A stretch of DNA of 64,000 nt from Orlajensenia stereocauli (GCF_039548895.1 NZ_JBCLVG010000003.1); one strand, 5' to 3'. Shown: positions 1-9,508, numbered from the stretch's first letter. The notes: generated from the sequence alone by a model not told the origin. Translations and numbers: made by a program.

Positions 1-183
1 GCGGCATCCGTCTGGACGTGCAGCTACCTGCCGACGATGGACGACGACTGGCACAACGACGTGCTCTGCACCAACGGCACTGAGGAACAGCGGCCCTACC
101 TCCTTGAAGGCGACGACTTCATCACCGAGGACGAGATCATGCAGGCGGCCCGCGAATACGAGACTGTGCTCAACGGAGGCTGA
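1..183 (+). CDS. C-terminal part of an unknown protein
   Basis: The first 183 bases read open in frame 1 and end with TGA at 181-183, giving the last 60 residues of a protein that begins outside the window. The fragment is acidic, with two cysteines (in WTCSYLP and VLCTNG) that could form a disulfide, and ends in AAREYETVLNGG. I do not recognise a family. The stop directly abuts the stop of the convergent NERD gene (184-186), with no room for a terminator between them. Confidence 0.6.
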   Translation, partial: AASVWTCSYLPTMDDDWHNDVLCTNGTEEQRPYLLEGDDFITEDEIMQAAREYETVLNGG

Positions 184-1632
184 TCAGAGCGCCGCTTCCC
201 CGCTCGGCGCCGGAACCGTCACCGTGCTCGCATACTCGGGCCCCGTCAGCGTGAGGGAGTAGGAGGCACCGTCCGCGCTCACCGCGTAGGCGGCTGTCGT
301 TCCGTCGGGTAGGTCGACCAATGTCACCCCGGCATCCGTCTGAAGTACGGATGCGCCCGGCGTCACGATGAGTGCAGTCGGGCGTATGCCGTCTGGGCTG
401 TTCGCGTCGAGGGCTGCGGCAGCAGACGATGCGGCCGTTTCAAGTGCGAGCTGCTCGGCACTCTGAGAGGCGAACTGTTGGGCGGTGACATCCTTCTGTG
501 CGTTATTCGACACGGATGACACGACGCCCCACACGATGAGTAGGACGACGAAGCCGCCGATCATAGAACTGGGAGAAGACTCCTTCTTCTTGCTCTTCTT
601 ACGCTGTCTATTCGTCGGTCGCGGCGGTCGTTGAGTCGTCGGCCGAGCCTGACGAGACGGCCGGGCTTGCGACGGCGAACGAACCGTACGCGGTGCCGGC
701 ATAGGTACCGTGCCGATATACGCATGGATGCGCTCGAACTCGGCGTTCAGTTCGGCGCCGGTCGCGGTCGAGAGGGGGTCACGCGACCACGTCTCGGCGC
801 GGGCCGCCGCGGCGGCGATCTGGGCAACCTGCTCGTCGCTGTAGTTCCGGCGGTGCGTGCGGAGGAAGGAGAGGAGCTCGTCATCACTCACCACGTCCAC
901 GAGTGCCCCGTCGACCTCGGGCTCGGCGCGAATCGTCAGATTTGCCCCGACAACGACGATGATGCCGAATACGTCGACCGAGAGCCCTCCTGCGTGGGAG
1001 AGTAGGCGCTCTGCACGTCCTGCTTCGTGTGCCGCGTTCGTGAGGTAATGCTGAGGCCGGTTGCTGACTCGGAACGCACGCCCTGCCACCCATACCGCTT
1101 TGCCCGGGTGGTGCTTCGTGTTGAGGGTGAAGACCCCGGGTGGGCCAATCAGCACATGGTCGATGTCGCTTCCGTCGGAGCCGACGGGAACAGAATGCAA
1201 CACGGTCCATTCGGGTCCGAGCTGTGACAGAACTCCGGCAACACGGCGCTCGCCGATCGCACCTGTGTGCCACGATCGCATCTCCGCGTACTGGCCGGCG
1301 TCCCGAAGTTCGATGAGCTTCTCGATCACTGCGTGGGCTGGTATCCGGGCGCGAAGATCGTTCGGTGCGAGGGAGACGGATTGCGCCACCACGCGAGGTT
1401 CGGTCGGCTCGTTCTTCGCGGGTGCGGCCGGTGCATAGTCGGCACCGACATCAGGATCACGTGGAGACCGGTAGTCCGCCCAAGCCGCACCGGTCCACCA
1501 GCGCCACTGTGACGCATCCGTCTGGTCCGTGTACCAACCCTGAGGCGGTCGTGGGGGCAGCGGCGACTCGAGCGCGAGCGCCTCGTCTGCGACGTCATCT
1601 TCGACTGGAGCTGAATGACGACCGGGAGGCAT
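184..1632 (-). CDS. DUF2510 and NERD-domain membrane protein
   Basis: This 482-residue protein has a DUF2510 motif near residues 30-58 (GWYTDQTDASQWRWWTGAAW), a NERD (nuclease-related) domain at about 124-240 with GERRVAGVLSQLGPEW, the D-x-D core SDIDHVLIGPPGVF and TKHH, a basic linker, one membrane helix near 355-375, and an outer tail. NERD domains are related to restriction-type nuclease folds; the acidic pair and the following K in TKHH fit that fold, but activity is unproven. A TAGCGT box lies 6 nt before the ATG, so the mRNA is probably leaderless. A second, smaller NERD protein is encoded at 51701-52528. Confidence 0.85.
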   Translation of the reverse strand: MPPGRHSAPVEDDVADEALALESPLPPRPPQGWYTDQTDASQWRWWTGAAWADYRSPRDPDVGADYAPAAPAKNEPTEPRVVAQSVSLAPNDLRARIPAHAVIEKLIELRDAGQYAEMRSWHTGAIGERRVAGVLSQLGPEWTVLHSVPVGSDGSDIDHVLIGPPGVFTLNTKHHPGKAVWVAGRAFRVSNRPQHYLTNAAHEAGRAERLLSHAGGLSVDVFGIIVVVGANLTIRAEPEVDGALVDVVSDDELLSFLRTHRRNYSDEQVAQIAAAAARAETWSRDPLSTATGAELNAEFERIHAYIGTVPMPAPRTVRSPSQARPSRQARPTTQRPPRPTNRQRKKSKKKESSPSSMIGGFVVLLIVWGVVSSVSNNAQKDVTAQQFASQSAEQLALETAASSAAAALDANSPDGIRPTALIVTPGASVLQTDAGVTLVDLPDGTTAAYAVSADGASYSLTLTGPEYASTVTVPAPSGEAAL

Positions 1633-1638
1633 CCGCCC

Positions 1639-1644
1639 ACGCTA
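1639..1644 (-). promoter_or_regulatory. -10 box of the NERD gene (leaderless start)
   Basis: TAGCGT on the minus strand ends 6 nt before the ATG at 1632. Confidence 0.6.
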
Positions 1645-1814
1645 TCGACGCCTCCGTCGAACGCGCTGGCCCCAGAGCGGGCGACTTACAGAGGTTTTAC
1701 AGCAGGTGAACTGGGCCTTCCTAGGCCGTGCCTGGCCACCATCCTTTGTTCATCGGAAGCCCGCATCGGCCGGTCTGCGCGGAGAGTGCGCTCGCACAGC
1801 GTAGGAATAGCACT

Positions 1815-2948
1815 ATGAACAATGAGGTTTCATCGCTCCGCATCGGAGTGGTCCGGGAATCGGCCGCGGGTGAGAGGCGGGTGGCCCTCGTGCCGAAGGC
1901 CGTCGCCGGGCTCGTCGCGAAAGGGCTCGAGGTCGTGGTCGAGGCGGGCGCGGGCAAAGGAGCGCTCATCGACGACGCGGCCTACGCGGCGGCGGGCGCG
2001 AGCATCGGCGATGCGTGGCAGGCCGGCGTGGTCGTCAAGGTCGCTCCCCCGAGCGACGCCGAGATCGCGCGGCTCGCTCCGGGCACCACGCTGATCGGCT
2101 TCCTCGCTCCGCGCAACGCCGACACGAAGGTGCCGGCGCTCGCCGCGGCCGGCGTGCAGGCCTTCGCGGTCGAGGCCATCCCGCGCATCTCGCGGTCTCA
2201 GGCGATGGATGCGCTGTCGTCGCAAGCGAATGTGGCGGGCTACAAGGCGGTCATCCTGGCGGCATCCTTGTCGACCCGCTTCTTCCCGATGCTCACCACC
2301 GCTGCCGGAACCGTGAAACCGGCGATGGTGCTCGTGCTCGGCGCGGGGGTGGCGGGCCTGCAGGCACTCGCCACCGCGAAGCGGCTCGGTGCCCGCGCGA
2401 CCGGCTACGACGTGCGCCCCGAAGTCGCCGACCAGGTGCGCTCCGTCGGCGCCCAGTGGCTCGAGCTCGGCATCGACGCCCGCGGAGACGGCGGGTACGC
2501 CCGCGAACTCACGGGGGCCGAACGTGCAGAGCAGCAGGTTCAGCTCGAGAAAGCGATCTCGGGCTTCGACGTGGTGATCACCACCGCCCTCGTGCCGGGC
2601 CGCCCCGCCCCACGGCTCGTGACCGCGGCGGCCGCCCTCCGAATGAAGGCGGGCAGCGTCGTCGTCGACCTCGCCGGCGAGACCGGCGGCAACTGCGAGC
2701 TGACGGTGCCCGGGGAGACCGTGGTGCGCGACGGCGTGACGATCGCCTCGCCGCTCAACCTGCCCTCGACGATGCCCGAACATGCCAGCGAGCTGTACTC
2801 GAAGAACGTCACGAACCTGCTCGAGCTGATGCTCGACGGCAACCGGCTCGCCCCCGATTTCTCCGACGAGGTGCTGGCGGCATCATGCGTCACGCGCAAC
2901 GTCAGCGCACCGGTCAGCCCATCCGTCACCCGAATAGAAGGCAACTGA
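1815..2948 (+). CDS. pntAA: NAD(P) transhydrogenase subunit alpha part 1
   Basis: This is the NAD(H)-binding dI domain of the proton-translocating transhydrogenase, which passes hydride between NADH and NADP+ using the proton gradient. It starts with the AlaDH/PNT N-domain (IGVVRESAAGERRVALVP) and has a Rossmann GAGVAG near residue 176 followed by TGYDVRPE. At 377 residues and without membrane segments it matches the split, three-subunit (Rhodospirillum-type) enzyme. I chose the ATG at 1815 rather than a GTG-like start at 1728 because homology begins here, although the Shine-Dalgarno (AGGAAT) is weak. pntAB starts 6 nt after its stop. Confidence 0.93.
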   Translation: MNNEVSSLRIGVVRESAAGERRVALVPKAVAGLVAKGLEVVVEAGAGKGALIDDAAYAAAGASIGDAWQAGVVVKVAPPSDAEIARLAPGTTLIGFLAPRNADTKVPALAAAGVQAFAVEAIPRISRSQAMDALSSQANVAGYKAVILAASLSTRFFPMLTTAAGTVKPAMVLVLGAGVAGLQALATAKRLGARATGYDVRPEVADQVRSVGAQWLELGIDARGDGGYARELTGAERAEQQVQLEKAISGFDVVITTALVPGRPAPRLVTAAAALRMKAGSVVVDLAGETGGNCELTVPGETVVRDGVTIASPLNLPSTMPEHASELYSKNVTNLLELMLDGNRLAPDFSDEVLAASCVTRNVSAPVSPSVTRIEGN

Positions 2949-2954
2949 ATCGCC

Positions 2955-3314
2955 ATGGATTACACCGGATTCCTCGCGAACATCGCCATCCTCGTGCTCT
3001 CGGGTTTCGTCGGATTCGCCGTGATCTCGAAGGTGCCCAACACCCTGCACACGCCGCTGATGAGCGGCACGAACGCCATCCACGGCATCGTCGTGCTCGG
3101 CGCTCTGATCGTGCTCGGCACGGTGCGTGACCCCGACCTGCTGATGAGCGTGATCTGCTTCGTCGCCCTCGTGTTCGGAACCGTCAACGTCGTCGGCGGC
3201 TTCGTCGTGACCGACCGGATGCTCGCGATGTTCAAGCCGAAGCCGGGAACGGATGCCGCACGCTCAGGTCGCGCAGCCATCGACGGCGCCACCTCGGCGA
3301 AGGACGGGAAGTAA
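2955..3314 (+). CDS. pntAB: NAD(P) transhydrogenase subunit alpha part 2
   Basis: This 119-residue membrane protein carries about three helices and the typical segment KVPNTLHTPLMSGTNAIHG. It supplies part of the proton-channel domain dII, between the soluble NAD subunit and PntB. It lies 6 nt after pntAA and 2 nt before pntB, so the three genes are surely one operon. The polar tail after residue 95 is not conserved. Confidence 0.93.
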   Translation: MDYTGFLANIAILVLSGFVGFAVISKVPNTLHTPLMSGTNAIHGIVVLGALIVLGTVRDPDLLMSVICFVALVFGTVNVVGGFVVTDRMLAMFKPKPGTDAARSGRAAIDGATSAKDGK

Positions 3315-3316
3315 GC

Positions 3317-4762
3317 ATGGACGACACCCGGTACCTCGTCTACGGCCTATACATCATCGCCTTCGCGATGTTCATCTACGGCCTCATGGGCCTCACCGGG
3401 CCGAAGACCGCCGTTCGCGGCAACAAGATCGCCGCGGCCGGCATGGTGATCGCCGTGATCGCAACGCTCATCCAGATCCGCGACACCGGCAACTGGATCC
3501 TCATCATCGCCGGCCTCGTCGTGGGCGTGGCACTCGGCATCCCGCCCGCGCGCCGGGTGAAGATGACCGCCATGCCGCAGCTCGTCGCGCTCTTCAACGG
3601 CGTGGGCGGCGGAACGGTGGCGCTCATCGCCTGGGCTGAATTCATCGAGACGGATGGCTTCGCCGGACTCGACACCGCGGAGTCGCCGGTCGTGCCGATC
3701 ATCGTGGCCTCGCTGTTCGCGGCGATCATCGGCTCGCTGTCGTTCTGGGGCTCGGTGATCGCCTTCCTCAAGCTGCAGGAAGTGCTGCCCGGCCGCCCGA
3801 TCAGCCTCGGCCGCCTCCAGCAGCCCGTCAATCTGCTCCTGCTCCTCGGTGCGATCGCCTGCGCGGTCGTGGTGGGCGTCGGCGCCGCATCGGGCGGAGC
3901 GCAGATGGTGTGGATCATCGCGGTGCTCGTGCTGGCCGGCATCCTGGGTCTCGCCGTGGTGCTGCCGATCGGCGGCGCGGACATGCCCGTCGTGATCTCG
4001 CTGCTGAACGCCCTCACCGGCCTCTCCGCCGCCGCAGCCGGACTCGCGTTGAACAACGTCGCGATGATCGTGGCTGGCATGATCGTGGGCGCATCCGGCT
4101 CCATCCTCACGAACCTCATGGCGAAGGCGATGAACCGCTCGATCCCCGCGATCGTCGCGGGCGGGTTCGGCGGAGGAGGCGGTACGGGGGCCGGTGACGG
4201 GGCCGGTGCTGGGGAGGGCCTCGAGGGCCGCACCGTCAAGGCGACCTCGGCGGCGGATGCTGCGATCCAGATGGCCTACGCCAATCAGGTGATCGTCGTC
4301 CCCGGTTATGGTCTCGCGGTGGCGCAGGCGCAGCACGCCGTGAAGGACCTCGCGAAGCTGCTCGAGGCGCGCGGTGTCGAGGTGAAATACGCCATCCACC
4401 CCGTCGCCGGACGGATGCCCGGGCACATGAACGTGCTGCTCGCCGAGGCCGATGTCTCCTACGACGCGATGAAGGAGATGGACGAGATCAACGACGAGTT
4501 CGCCCGCACAGACGTCACCCTGGTGATCGGTGCCAACGACGTCACGAACCCGGCGGCGCGGAACGACCCGTCGTCTCCCATCCACGGCATGCCGATCCTC
4601 AACGTCGACAAGTCGAGGTCGGTGATCGTGCTGAAGCGATCGATGAACTCGGGGTTCGCGGGCATCGAGAACCCGCTGTTCTTCGCCCCGACCACCTCGA
4701 TGCTCTTCGGTGATGCGAAGGCGTCGGTCGCGCAGGTGGCGGAGGAGCTCAAGGCGCTGTGA
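3317..4762 (+). CDS. pntB: NAD(P) transhydrogenase subunit beta
   Basis: The 481-residue protein has roughly nine membrane helices in residues 1-275 (rest of dII), a glycine-rich flexible linker near 283-300, and the NADP(H)-binding dIII domain to the end, with GYGLAVAQAQHAV near residue 331 and GANDVTNPAA near 406. These motifs are diagnostic. It completes the enzyme that makes NADPH for biosynthesis and redox defence. It ends 53 nt before the stop of the convergent tetR gene, with no clear terminator in between. Confidence 0.95.
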   Translation: MDDTRYLVYGLYIIAFAMFIYGLMGLTGPKTAVRGNKIAAAGMVIAVIATLIQIRDTGNWILIIAGLVVGVALGIPPARRVKMTAMPQLVALFNGVGGGTVALIAWAEFIETDGFAGLDTAESPVVPIIVASLFAAIIGSLSFWGSVIAFLKLQEVLPGRPISLGRLQQPVNLLLLLGAIACAVVVGVGAASGGAQMVWIIAVLVLAGILGLAVVLPIGGADMPVVISLLNALTGLSAAAAGLALNNVAMIVAGMIVGASGSILTNLMAKAMNRSIPAIVAGGFGGGGGTGAGDGAGAGEGLEGRTVKATSAADAAIQMAYANQVIVVPGYGLAVAQAQHAVKDLAKLLEARGVEVKYAIHPVAGRMPGHMNVLLAEADVSYDAMKEMDEINDEFARTDVTLVIGANDVTNPAARNDPSSPIHGMPILNVDKSRSVIVLKRSMNSGFAGIENPLFFAPTTSMLFGDAKASVAQVAEELKAL

Positions 4763-4815
4763 TTGCGGGTTACGCCCGGTTCAGGCGAATCGGCGCCAGA
4801 GCGGATCAGCGGCAC

Positions 4816-5457
4816 TCACTCCACGAAGTGTCTCCGCGCCGCGGCGGCGAGCCAGTGCTCGTAGCGGCCCATCGCCCACCCGCCCTGCAGCACGAGCTGC
4901 TGGTGGCCCTCGGGAGACCAGAGGAACGACAGGGTGGCGGCGGCCGACTCCACGTCGTCGACGCCAGTCGCGATGCCGCGCTGGATGAGCTGTTCGACGA
5001 CCCCGCGGTAGTCCGCTCGGCGCCGGGCGAGCAGGTCGTCCAGAGCAGTGGCAACTAGGCCGTCAGCGTTGGCCGCCGCCAGGAACTCGATCCAGAGCAC
5101 GCTGGTGCGGGCGTTGGCTGCGGCGACGAAGGAGGCGGTGGCGGTGAGGAAGGCATCCGCATCCGTCATCGCCAGAATCTCCTGGGCGGGATCGCTGGAG
5201 GCGACGGACGCGGAGCCCTCGGTGCCGGCGAAGGCCTGCTCGAAGGCTCCGAGGAGGAGTTCGCGCTTGGGGCCGTTGTTCTTCACCGTCTCGGGGGAGA
5301 CGCCGGCGCGGGCGGCGATGTCGGCGAGCGAGGTGCCGCTGTAGCCGTTCTCGGTGAAGCAGGCGGCCGCGGCCTCGAGGATGCGCCGGCGGGTGGTCGC
5401 CGCCTGCTCGGTGCGCAGGGTCGAGACGTAGCTGCGGGTAGGGGCTTTCCCTGACAT
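4816..5457 (-). CDS. TetR-family transcriptional regulator
   Basis: This 213-residue protein has an N-terminal TetR helix-turn-helix at about 18-65 (RRRILEAAAACFTENGYSGT, then SLADIAARAGVSPETV) and a ligand-binding helical domain. A Shine-Dalgarno AGGAG precedes the ATG. It is divergent from the glycosyltransferase gene across about 98 bp, the usual arrangement for a repressor of its neighbour. I could not find a convincing palindromic operator there, and the ligand is unknown. Confidence 0.85.
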   Translation of the reverse strand: MSGKAPTRSYVSTLRTEQAATTRRRILEAAAACFTENGYSGTSLADIAARAGVSPETVKNNGPKRELLLGAFEQAFAGTEGSASVASSDPAQEILAMTDADAFLTATASFVAAANARTSVLWIEFLAAANADGLVATALDDLLARRRADYRGVVEQLIQRGIATGVDDVESAAATLSFLWSPEGHQQLVLQGGWAMGRYEHWLAAAARRHFVE

Positions 5458-5555
5458 GTCGCCACTCCTATTGCTTAACCCAAGAGGGTGGTGAATACTG
5501 CGTGAGGCAGTTCAATCGTAGCCGCCTTCCACACGACCCGAGGAATTTCGCAACC

Positions 5556-6863
5556 ATGCCATCCGTGCTCATTACCTCCACGCCCGTCCACGGGCACGTC
5601 ACACCCCTGCTCGCCATCGCCGCCTCACTCGTCGCCGCGGGCGACCGCGTGCGCTTCCTCACCGGTGCGCGCTACCGCGATGCCGTGGTCGCGACCGGCG
5701 CCGAGTTCCTGCCGCTGCCGGATGCCGCCGACTACGACGACAGCGACATAGACGCCGCGTTCCCGGGGCGACGTGGGCTGCGCGGGCCGGCGGGCATCCG
5801 GTACGACATGATCGAGATCTTCCTGAAGCCCGTGCCCGCGCAGCTCGCCGCCGTGCGCGAGGCTCTCGCGGCTGAGAAGACGGATGCGATCCTCGCGGAG
5901 TCGATGTTCGCCGGCGCCGCGATGCTCAGCGGGCTGCCGCGCTCGCGACGTCCGCTGCTGGTGAACCTGGGCATGATCCCGCTGGGTCTCAAGCACCCTG
6001 ACATCGCACCGTTCGGCCTCGGCATCAAGCCGATGCCCGGCGTTCTTGGGCGAGTGCGCAATGCGTTCCTGACCGCGAGCGCCGAGAAGGGCGTGTTCGC
6101 GCCGGTGCAGCGCTACGCCAACGAGATCGCGCGCGCCGAGATCGGTCGCGACCTGCCGCGCTTCTTCCTCGACTGGCCGAGCGGTGCCGACCTCGTCGTG
6201 CAGTTCACGGTGCCCGAGTTCGAGTATCCGCGGGCGGGTCTGCCCGACACCGTGCACTTCGTCGGGCCGGTGTCCCGTTCTCGTGCGTCGACGGTTCCGC
6301 TGCCCTCGTGGTGGGGCGATGTACTCGCTGCCCAGGGTGTGCGCCCGGTGGTACATGTGACGCAGGGGACCGTCGCAAACTCGGACTGGAACCTCGTCGA
6401 GCCGACGGTGCGGGCGCTCGCCTCTGCGGATGCGCTCGTCGTCGTGGCGACAGGCGGCCGACCGGTCTCCTCGCTACCTGACTCGCTTCCTTCGAATGTC
6501 CGAGCGGCCTCGTTCCTCCCTTATGACCAGCTGCTGCCGCTCACCGATCTCATGGTGACGAACGGCGGGTACGGCGGCGTGCACTACGCGCTCGAGCACG
6601 GCGTTCCGCTGGTGGTCGCTGGCCGCACCGAGGACAAGACCGAGGTGAGCGCCCGCGTGGACTGGGCAGGGGTCGGCGTGAATCTGAAGACGGATACGCC
6701 GTCGGCAGCGAAGGTGGGCGCCGCGGTGCGGCGAGTGTTGGGGGACCATCGCTACCGTTCGCGGGCGGCTGCAATCGGCGAGGCGATCCGGCGCTCGCCG
6801 GGTCCGGATGCCGTGCACGGGATCATCGCGGAGGCGCTGGCGAAGAAGCGGCAGGTCGCCTAG
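5556..6863 (+). CDS. GT1/MGT-type UDP-sugar glycosyltransferase
   Basis: The 435-residue GT-B protein starts MPSVLITSTPVHGHVTPLL, typical of family-1 glycosyltransferases that decorate small hydrophobic acceptors such as macrolides, sterols or carotenoids. The C-terminal sugar-nucleotide region reads LPYDQLLPLTDLMVTNGGYG followed by HGVPLV. I chose the ATG at 5556 over an upstream in-frame start at 5502 because GAGGAATTT precedes it and the fold starts here. The divergent TetR suggests induction by a toxic compound that this enzyme may inactivate by glycosylation; this is inference. Confidence 0.88.
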   Translation: MPSVLITSTPVHGHVTPLLAIAASLVAAGDRVRFLTGARYRDAVVATGAEFLPLPDAADYDDSDIDAAFPGRRGLRGPAGIRYDMIEIFLKPVPAQLAAVREALAAEKTDAILAESMFAGAAMLSGLPRSRRPLLVNLGMIPLGLKHPDIAPFGLGIKPMPGVLGRVRNAFLTASAEKGVFAPVQRYANEIARAEIGRDLPRFFLDWPSGADLVVQFTVPEFEYPRAGLPDTVHFVGPVSRSRASTVPLPSWWGDVLAAQGVRPVVHVTQGTVANSDWNLVEPTVRALASADALVVVATGGRPVSSLPDSLPSNVRAASFLPYDQLLPLTDLMVTNGGYGGVHYALEHGVPLVVAGRTEDKTEVSARVDWAGVGVNLKTDTPSAAKVGAAVRRVLGDHRYRSRAAAIGEAIRRSPGPDAVHGIIAEALAKKRQVA

Positions 6864-6865
6864 AG

Positions 6866-6904
6866 CACTTCGACCGCGGGCTTCGCCCGGGCCTCTGCGA
6901 GCGG
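6866..6904. repeat. REP-like palindrome, copy 1
   Basis: A copy of the 39-bp consensus that reads CGCTTCGRCCGCGGACTTCG followed by TCCGGGCCTCAGCGAGCGG, lying just after the glycosyltransferase stop. The core CCGCGG..CTTCG..CCCGG can fold into a small hairpin. Confidence 0.75.
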
Positions 6905-7029
6905 ACGTGGGGCGACATCAGCCATCGAACTCTTGCGCTCGGTGCAGCATCCGGAGTTCTCTTACAGGTACGGATGCCGCCACCTCGGCGTCCGCGACGT
7001 TTCGTTCTCCGACCCGAATGGAGTTCTTC

Positions 7030-7761
7030 ATGTCTGCAACGATTCTTCCGCCCAGCGGTGACGTGCCCGAGCGGCCCGGCGGCGCTGCCGGGCCCGGTTC
7101 CCGAGGCGCAGCATCCGTCACCTGCGATGCCTCGGGGATGGAGGAGATCCACCGGATGTTCCGCGCCGGCTTCGCCGAGGGGCCCGATCTGGTGGCAGCG
7201 GTGGCCGCCGGCGATGTCGCGCATGCCGGGGTGGTCGCCGATCACCTGGCGCTGCTGTCGACCGGGCTGCACGCGCACCACGAGGGCGAGGACGCGGCGC
7301 TCTGGGACAAGCTCGAGCAGCGGGCGCCCGCGTGTGCGGCCCACGTCTCGCGCATGAAGGCGCAGCACGCCGAGATGCTCATCTACCTCGACGTGCTCGA
7401 CGAGGTGCTGCCCGCCTGGCGGGCGAGTGCATCGCCGACGGATGCCGCCGCGGTGCACGGAGCGCTCGACGGCGTGAACGCGGCGCTCGCCGTTCACCTC
7501 GGCGACGAGGAGGCGAACATCGTGCCGGTGATGGAGACCACGCTCACCCAGGAGGAGGTCGACTGGTTCGGTGAGCACGGGCGAAAGGCGACGCCGAAGG
7601 GGGCGATGTTCCTGCAGCTCGGCGCCATCCTCGCCGCCCAGCCCGACGGCGGTGTCGAGTGGCAGCACAAGCACCTGCCGGCGCCGGTGCGCGTGATCTG
7701 GAGGGTCGTGGGCAAGCGGAAGTACCTGGCGAATCGGGCAGCTCTGGAGGGGAAGCGCTGA
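7030..7761 (+). CDS. Hemerythrin-like (HHE) domain protein
   Basis: The 243-residue protein has histidine/glutamate motifs of the hemerythrin-like four-helix bundle: HAHHEGEDAALWDKL near residue 80, HVSRMKAQHAEM near 112 and HLGDEEANIVPVM near 157. Such proteins bind a di-iron centre or sense oxygen or nitric oxide. I chose the ATG at 7030 because GGAG lies 6 nt upstream; an alternative ATG at 7018 would add four residues. The first 30 residues are Pro/Gly-rich and probably disordered. It is convergent with the permease gene. Confidence 0.82.
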   Translation: MSATILPPSGDVPERPGGAAGPGSRGAASVTCDASGMEEIHRMFRAGFAEGPDLVAAVAAGDVAHAGVVADHLALLSTGLHAHHEGEDAALWDKLEQRAPACAAHVSRMKAQHAEMLIYLDVLDEVLPAWRASASPTDAAAVHGALDGVNAALAVHLGDEEANIVPVMETTLTQEEVDWFGEHGRKATPKGAMFLQLGAILAAQPDGGVEWQHKHLPAPVRVIWRVVGKRKYLANRAALEGKR

Positions 7762-7798
7762 CGCAGGTGGCGCCGTGAAGGATCGGTGCGAGCGACGC

Positions 7799-9265
7799 TC
7801 AGCGCTTCTCGTCGGCGTTGGATGCGGCATCCGGAGTCGCCGCATCCGGACCCGACGGAGCCTTCTCGCCGAGCCGCAACCGCGAGTGGCGGATCGAGTA
7901 CGCGAAGTAGATGATGAGCCCGGCCACGAGCCAGCCGCCGAACCGCACCCAGGTCTCCCACGGCAGCTGCGCGATGAGGTAGCCGCAGAGAAGGATGCCG
8001 ATGAGCGGCACCACGGGCGAGCCAGGCACCCGGAACGGCCGCTTCATGTCGGGGCGCGTGCGGCGCAGGATGATGACGCCGACGTTCACGAGCACGAAGG
8101 CGAACAGGGTGCCGATGTTGACGAGTTTCACGATCTCGTCGAGGGGCACGAGCGCGGCCAGGATGGCGATGAGCACCCCGAAGCCGAGCGTGAGGCGGGC
8201 CGGGGTTCCGTAGCGCGGATGCACCTTCGCGAGGCGGCGCGGAAGCAGTCCGTCGCGGCACATGGCGAAGAAGATGCGCGTCTGGCCGTAGAGGAGCACG
8301 AGTATGACGCTGGTGATGGCGATGAGCGCGCCCGCCGCCAGCACGCCGCCGGCCCACGGGATGCCTGCGCCCTCGTTGAGTGCTGTGGCGAGCGGGGCGT
8401 CGCTGCCCGACAGGGTGTCGACGGTGGCGACGCCGACGGCGGCGATGGCCACGAGAACGTAGAGCACCGTGGAGATGAGGAGCGACCCGATGACGGCGAT
8501 GGGCAGGTCGCGTCCGGGGTTCTTCGATTCCTCGGATGCGGTGGTCACGGCATCGAAGCCGATGTAGGCGAAGAAGATCACGCCGGCCGCTGAGGCTATG
8601 CCGCCGAATCCCTCGGGGGCGAACGGTTCGAAGTGATCGGACTGGAAAGCCGTGAACGCCACGACGATGAAGAACACCAGGATGAGGATCTTGATGACGA
8701 CCATGACGGCGTTGAACCGCGCGCTCTCGCGGGTGCCGAGGGTGAGCAGGATGCTGATGAGCATCACGATGAAGACGGCCGGAAGGTTGACCACGCCGCC
8801 GTCCGACGGGGAGGTCGAGATGGCGGCGGGCAGCTCGATGCCGAGCACGGAGTCGAGGAACTCGTTGAGGTTGCCGCCCCAGCCGACCGCGACGGCCGCG
8901 ACGGCGACGCCGTACTCGAGGATCAGGTCCCAGCCGATGATGAACGCGACGAACTCGCCGAGCGTGGCATAGGAGAAGGTGTACGCGCTGCCCGAGACGG
9001 GCACGCTCGACGCGAGCTCCGCATACGAGAGTGCCGAGAAGCCGCAGGTGATCGCCGCGAGGATGAAGGCGAGGAACAGGCTCGGGCCCGCCAGCTTGGC
9101 GCCTTCGCCGATGACCACGAAGATGCCGGTGCCGATGATCGCGCCGACACCCAACGCCGTGAGCCCCACCGGCCCGATGCTGCGCCGGAGTCTCTCGTCG
9201 CCGTACTCGGTCTCGTTGATCAGGTCGCTCACGGAGCGGGTGACGAACAGGTCCTTGACTCGCAT
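7799..9265 (-). CDS. APC-family amino-acid permease
   Basis: The 488-residue protein has 12 or 13 predicted membrane helices. The first helix region GLTALGVGAIIGTGIFVVIG is the APC signature, and AYIGFDAVTTASEESKNPGRD lies in the middle; together they match the cationic amino-acid transporter (CAT/YfnA) branch. The start at 9265 has GGAGGAA 5-11 nt upstream, whereas extending to 9466 would add a poorly coding basic stretch. Substrate is not certain. A long 5' leader with an inverted repeat lies upstream (see 9266-9601). Confidence 0.9.
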   Translation of the reverse strand: MRVKDLFVTRSVSDLINETEYGDERLRRSIGPVGLTALGVGAIIGTGIFVVIGEGAKLAGPSLFLAFILAAITCGFSALSYAELASSVPVSGSAYTFSYATLGEFVAFIIGWDLILEYGVAVAAVAVGWGGNLNEFLDSVLGIELPAAISTSPSDGGVVNLPAVFIVMLISILLTLGTRESARFNAVMVVIKILILVFFIVVAFTAFQSDHFEPFAPEGFGGIASAAGVIFFAYIGFDAVTTASEESKNPGRDLPIAVIGSLLISTVLYVLVAIAAVGVATVDTLSGSDAPLATALNEGAGIPWAGGVLAAGALIAITSVILVLLYGQTRIFFAMCRDGLLPRRLAKVHPRYGTPARLTLGFGVLIAILAALVPLDEIVKLVNIGTLFAFVLVNVGVIILRRTRPDMKRPFRVPGSPVVPLIGILLCGYLIAQLPWETWVRFGGWLVAGLIIYFAYSIRHSRLRLGEKAPSGPDAATPDAASNADEKR

Positions 9266-9470
9266 GGCGGTTCCTCCCGGTGAGGTCGAGCGCTCATTCC
9301 GCCGCGCGGTCGGGCGCGCCGATGAGTGCGCCCACGCTGCCACCGTTCGGGGTGCCACCGAAAGGGGCTTACCTGACGGATGCTCAGGTGCGTAACATTG
9401 TGGGGCTGCGTGGGGGCTGCGCTTGGCCGGGCGAACGGATGTGGCAGCACGCGGATGCCGCGGCACGGGG

Positions 9471-9508
9471 CGCTTCGGCCGCGGCTTCGCCGGGCCTCAG
9501 CGAGCGGG
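9471..9508. repeat. REP-like palindrome, copy 2
   Basis: The sequence reads CGCTTCGGCCGCGGCTTCGC then CGGGCCTCAGCGAGCGGG, a close copy of the family consensus with a shortened loop, about 95 bp before the Rieske start. Confidence 0.75.

Noticed and set aside
5458..5555. Operator for the TetR/glycosyltransferase pair (CTTAACCC..GGGTGGTGAA)
   Set aside because: The arms match too poorly and no second copy exists in the interval.
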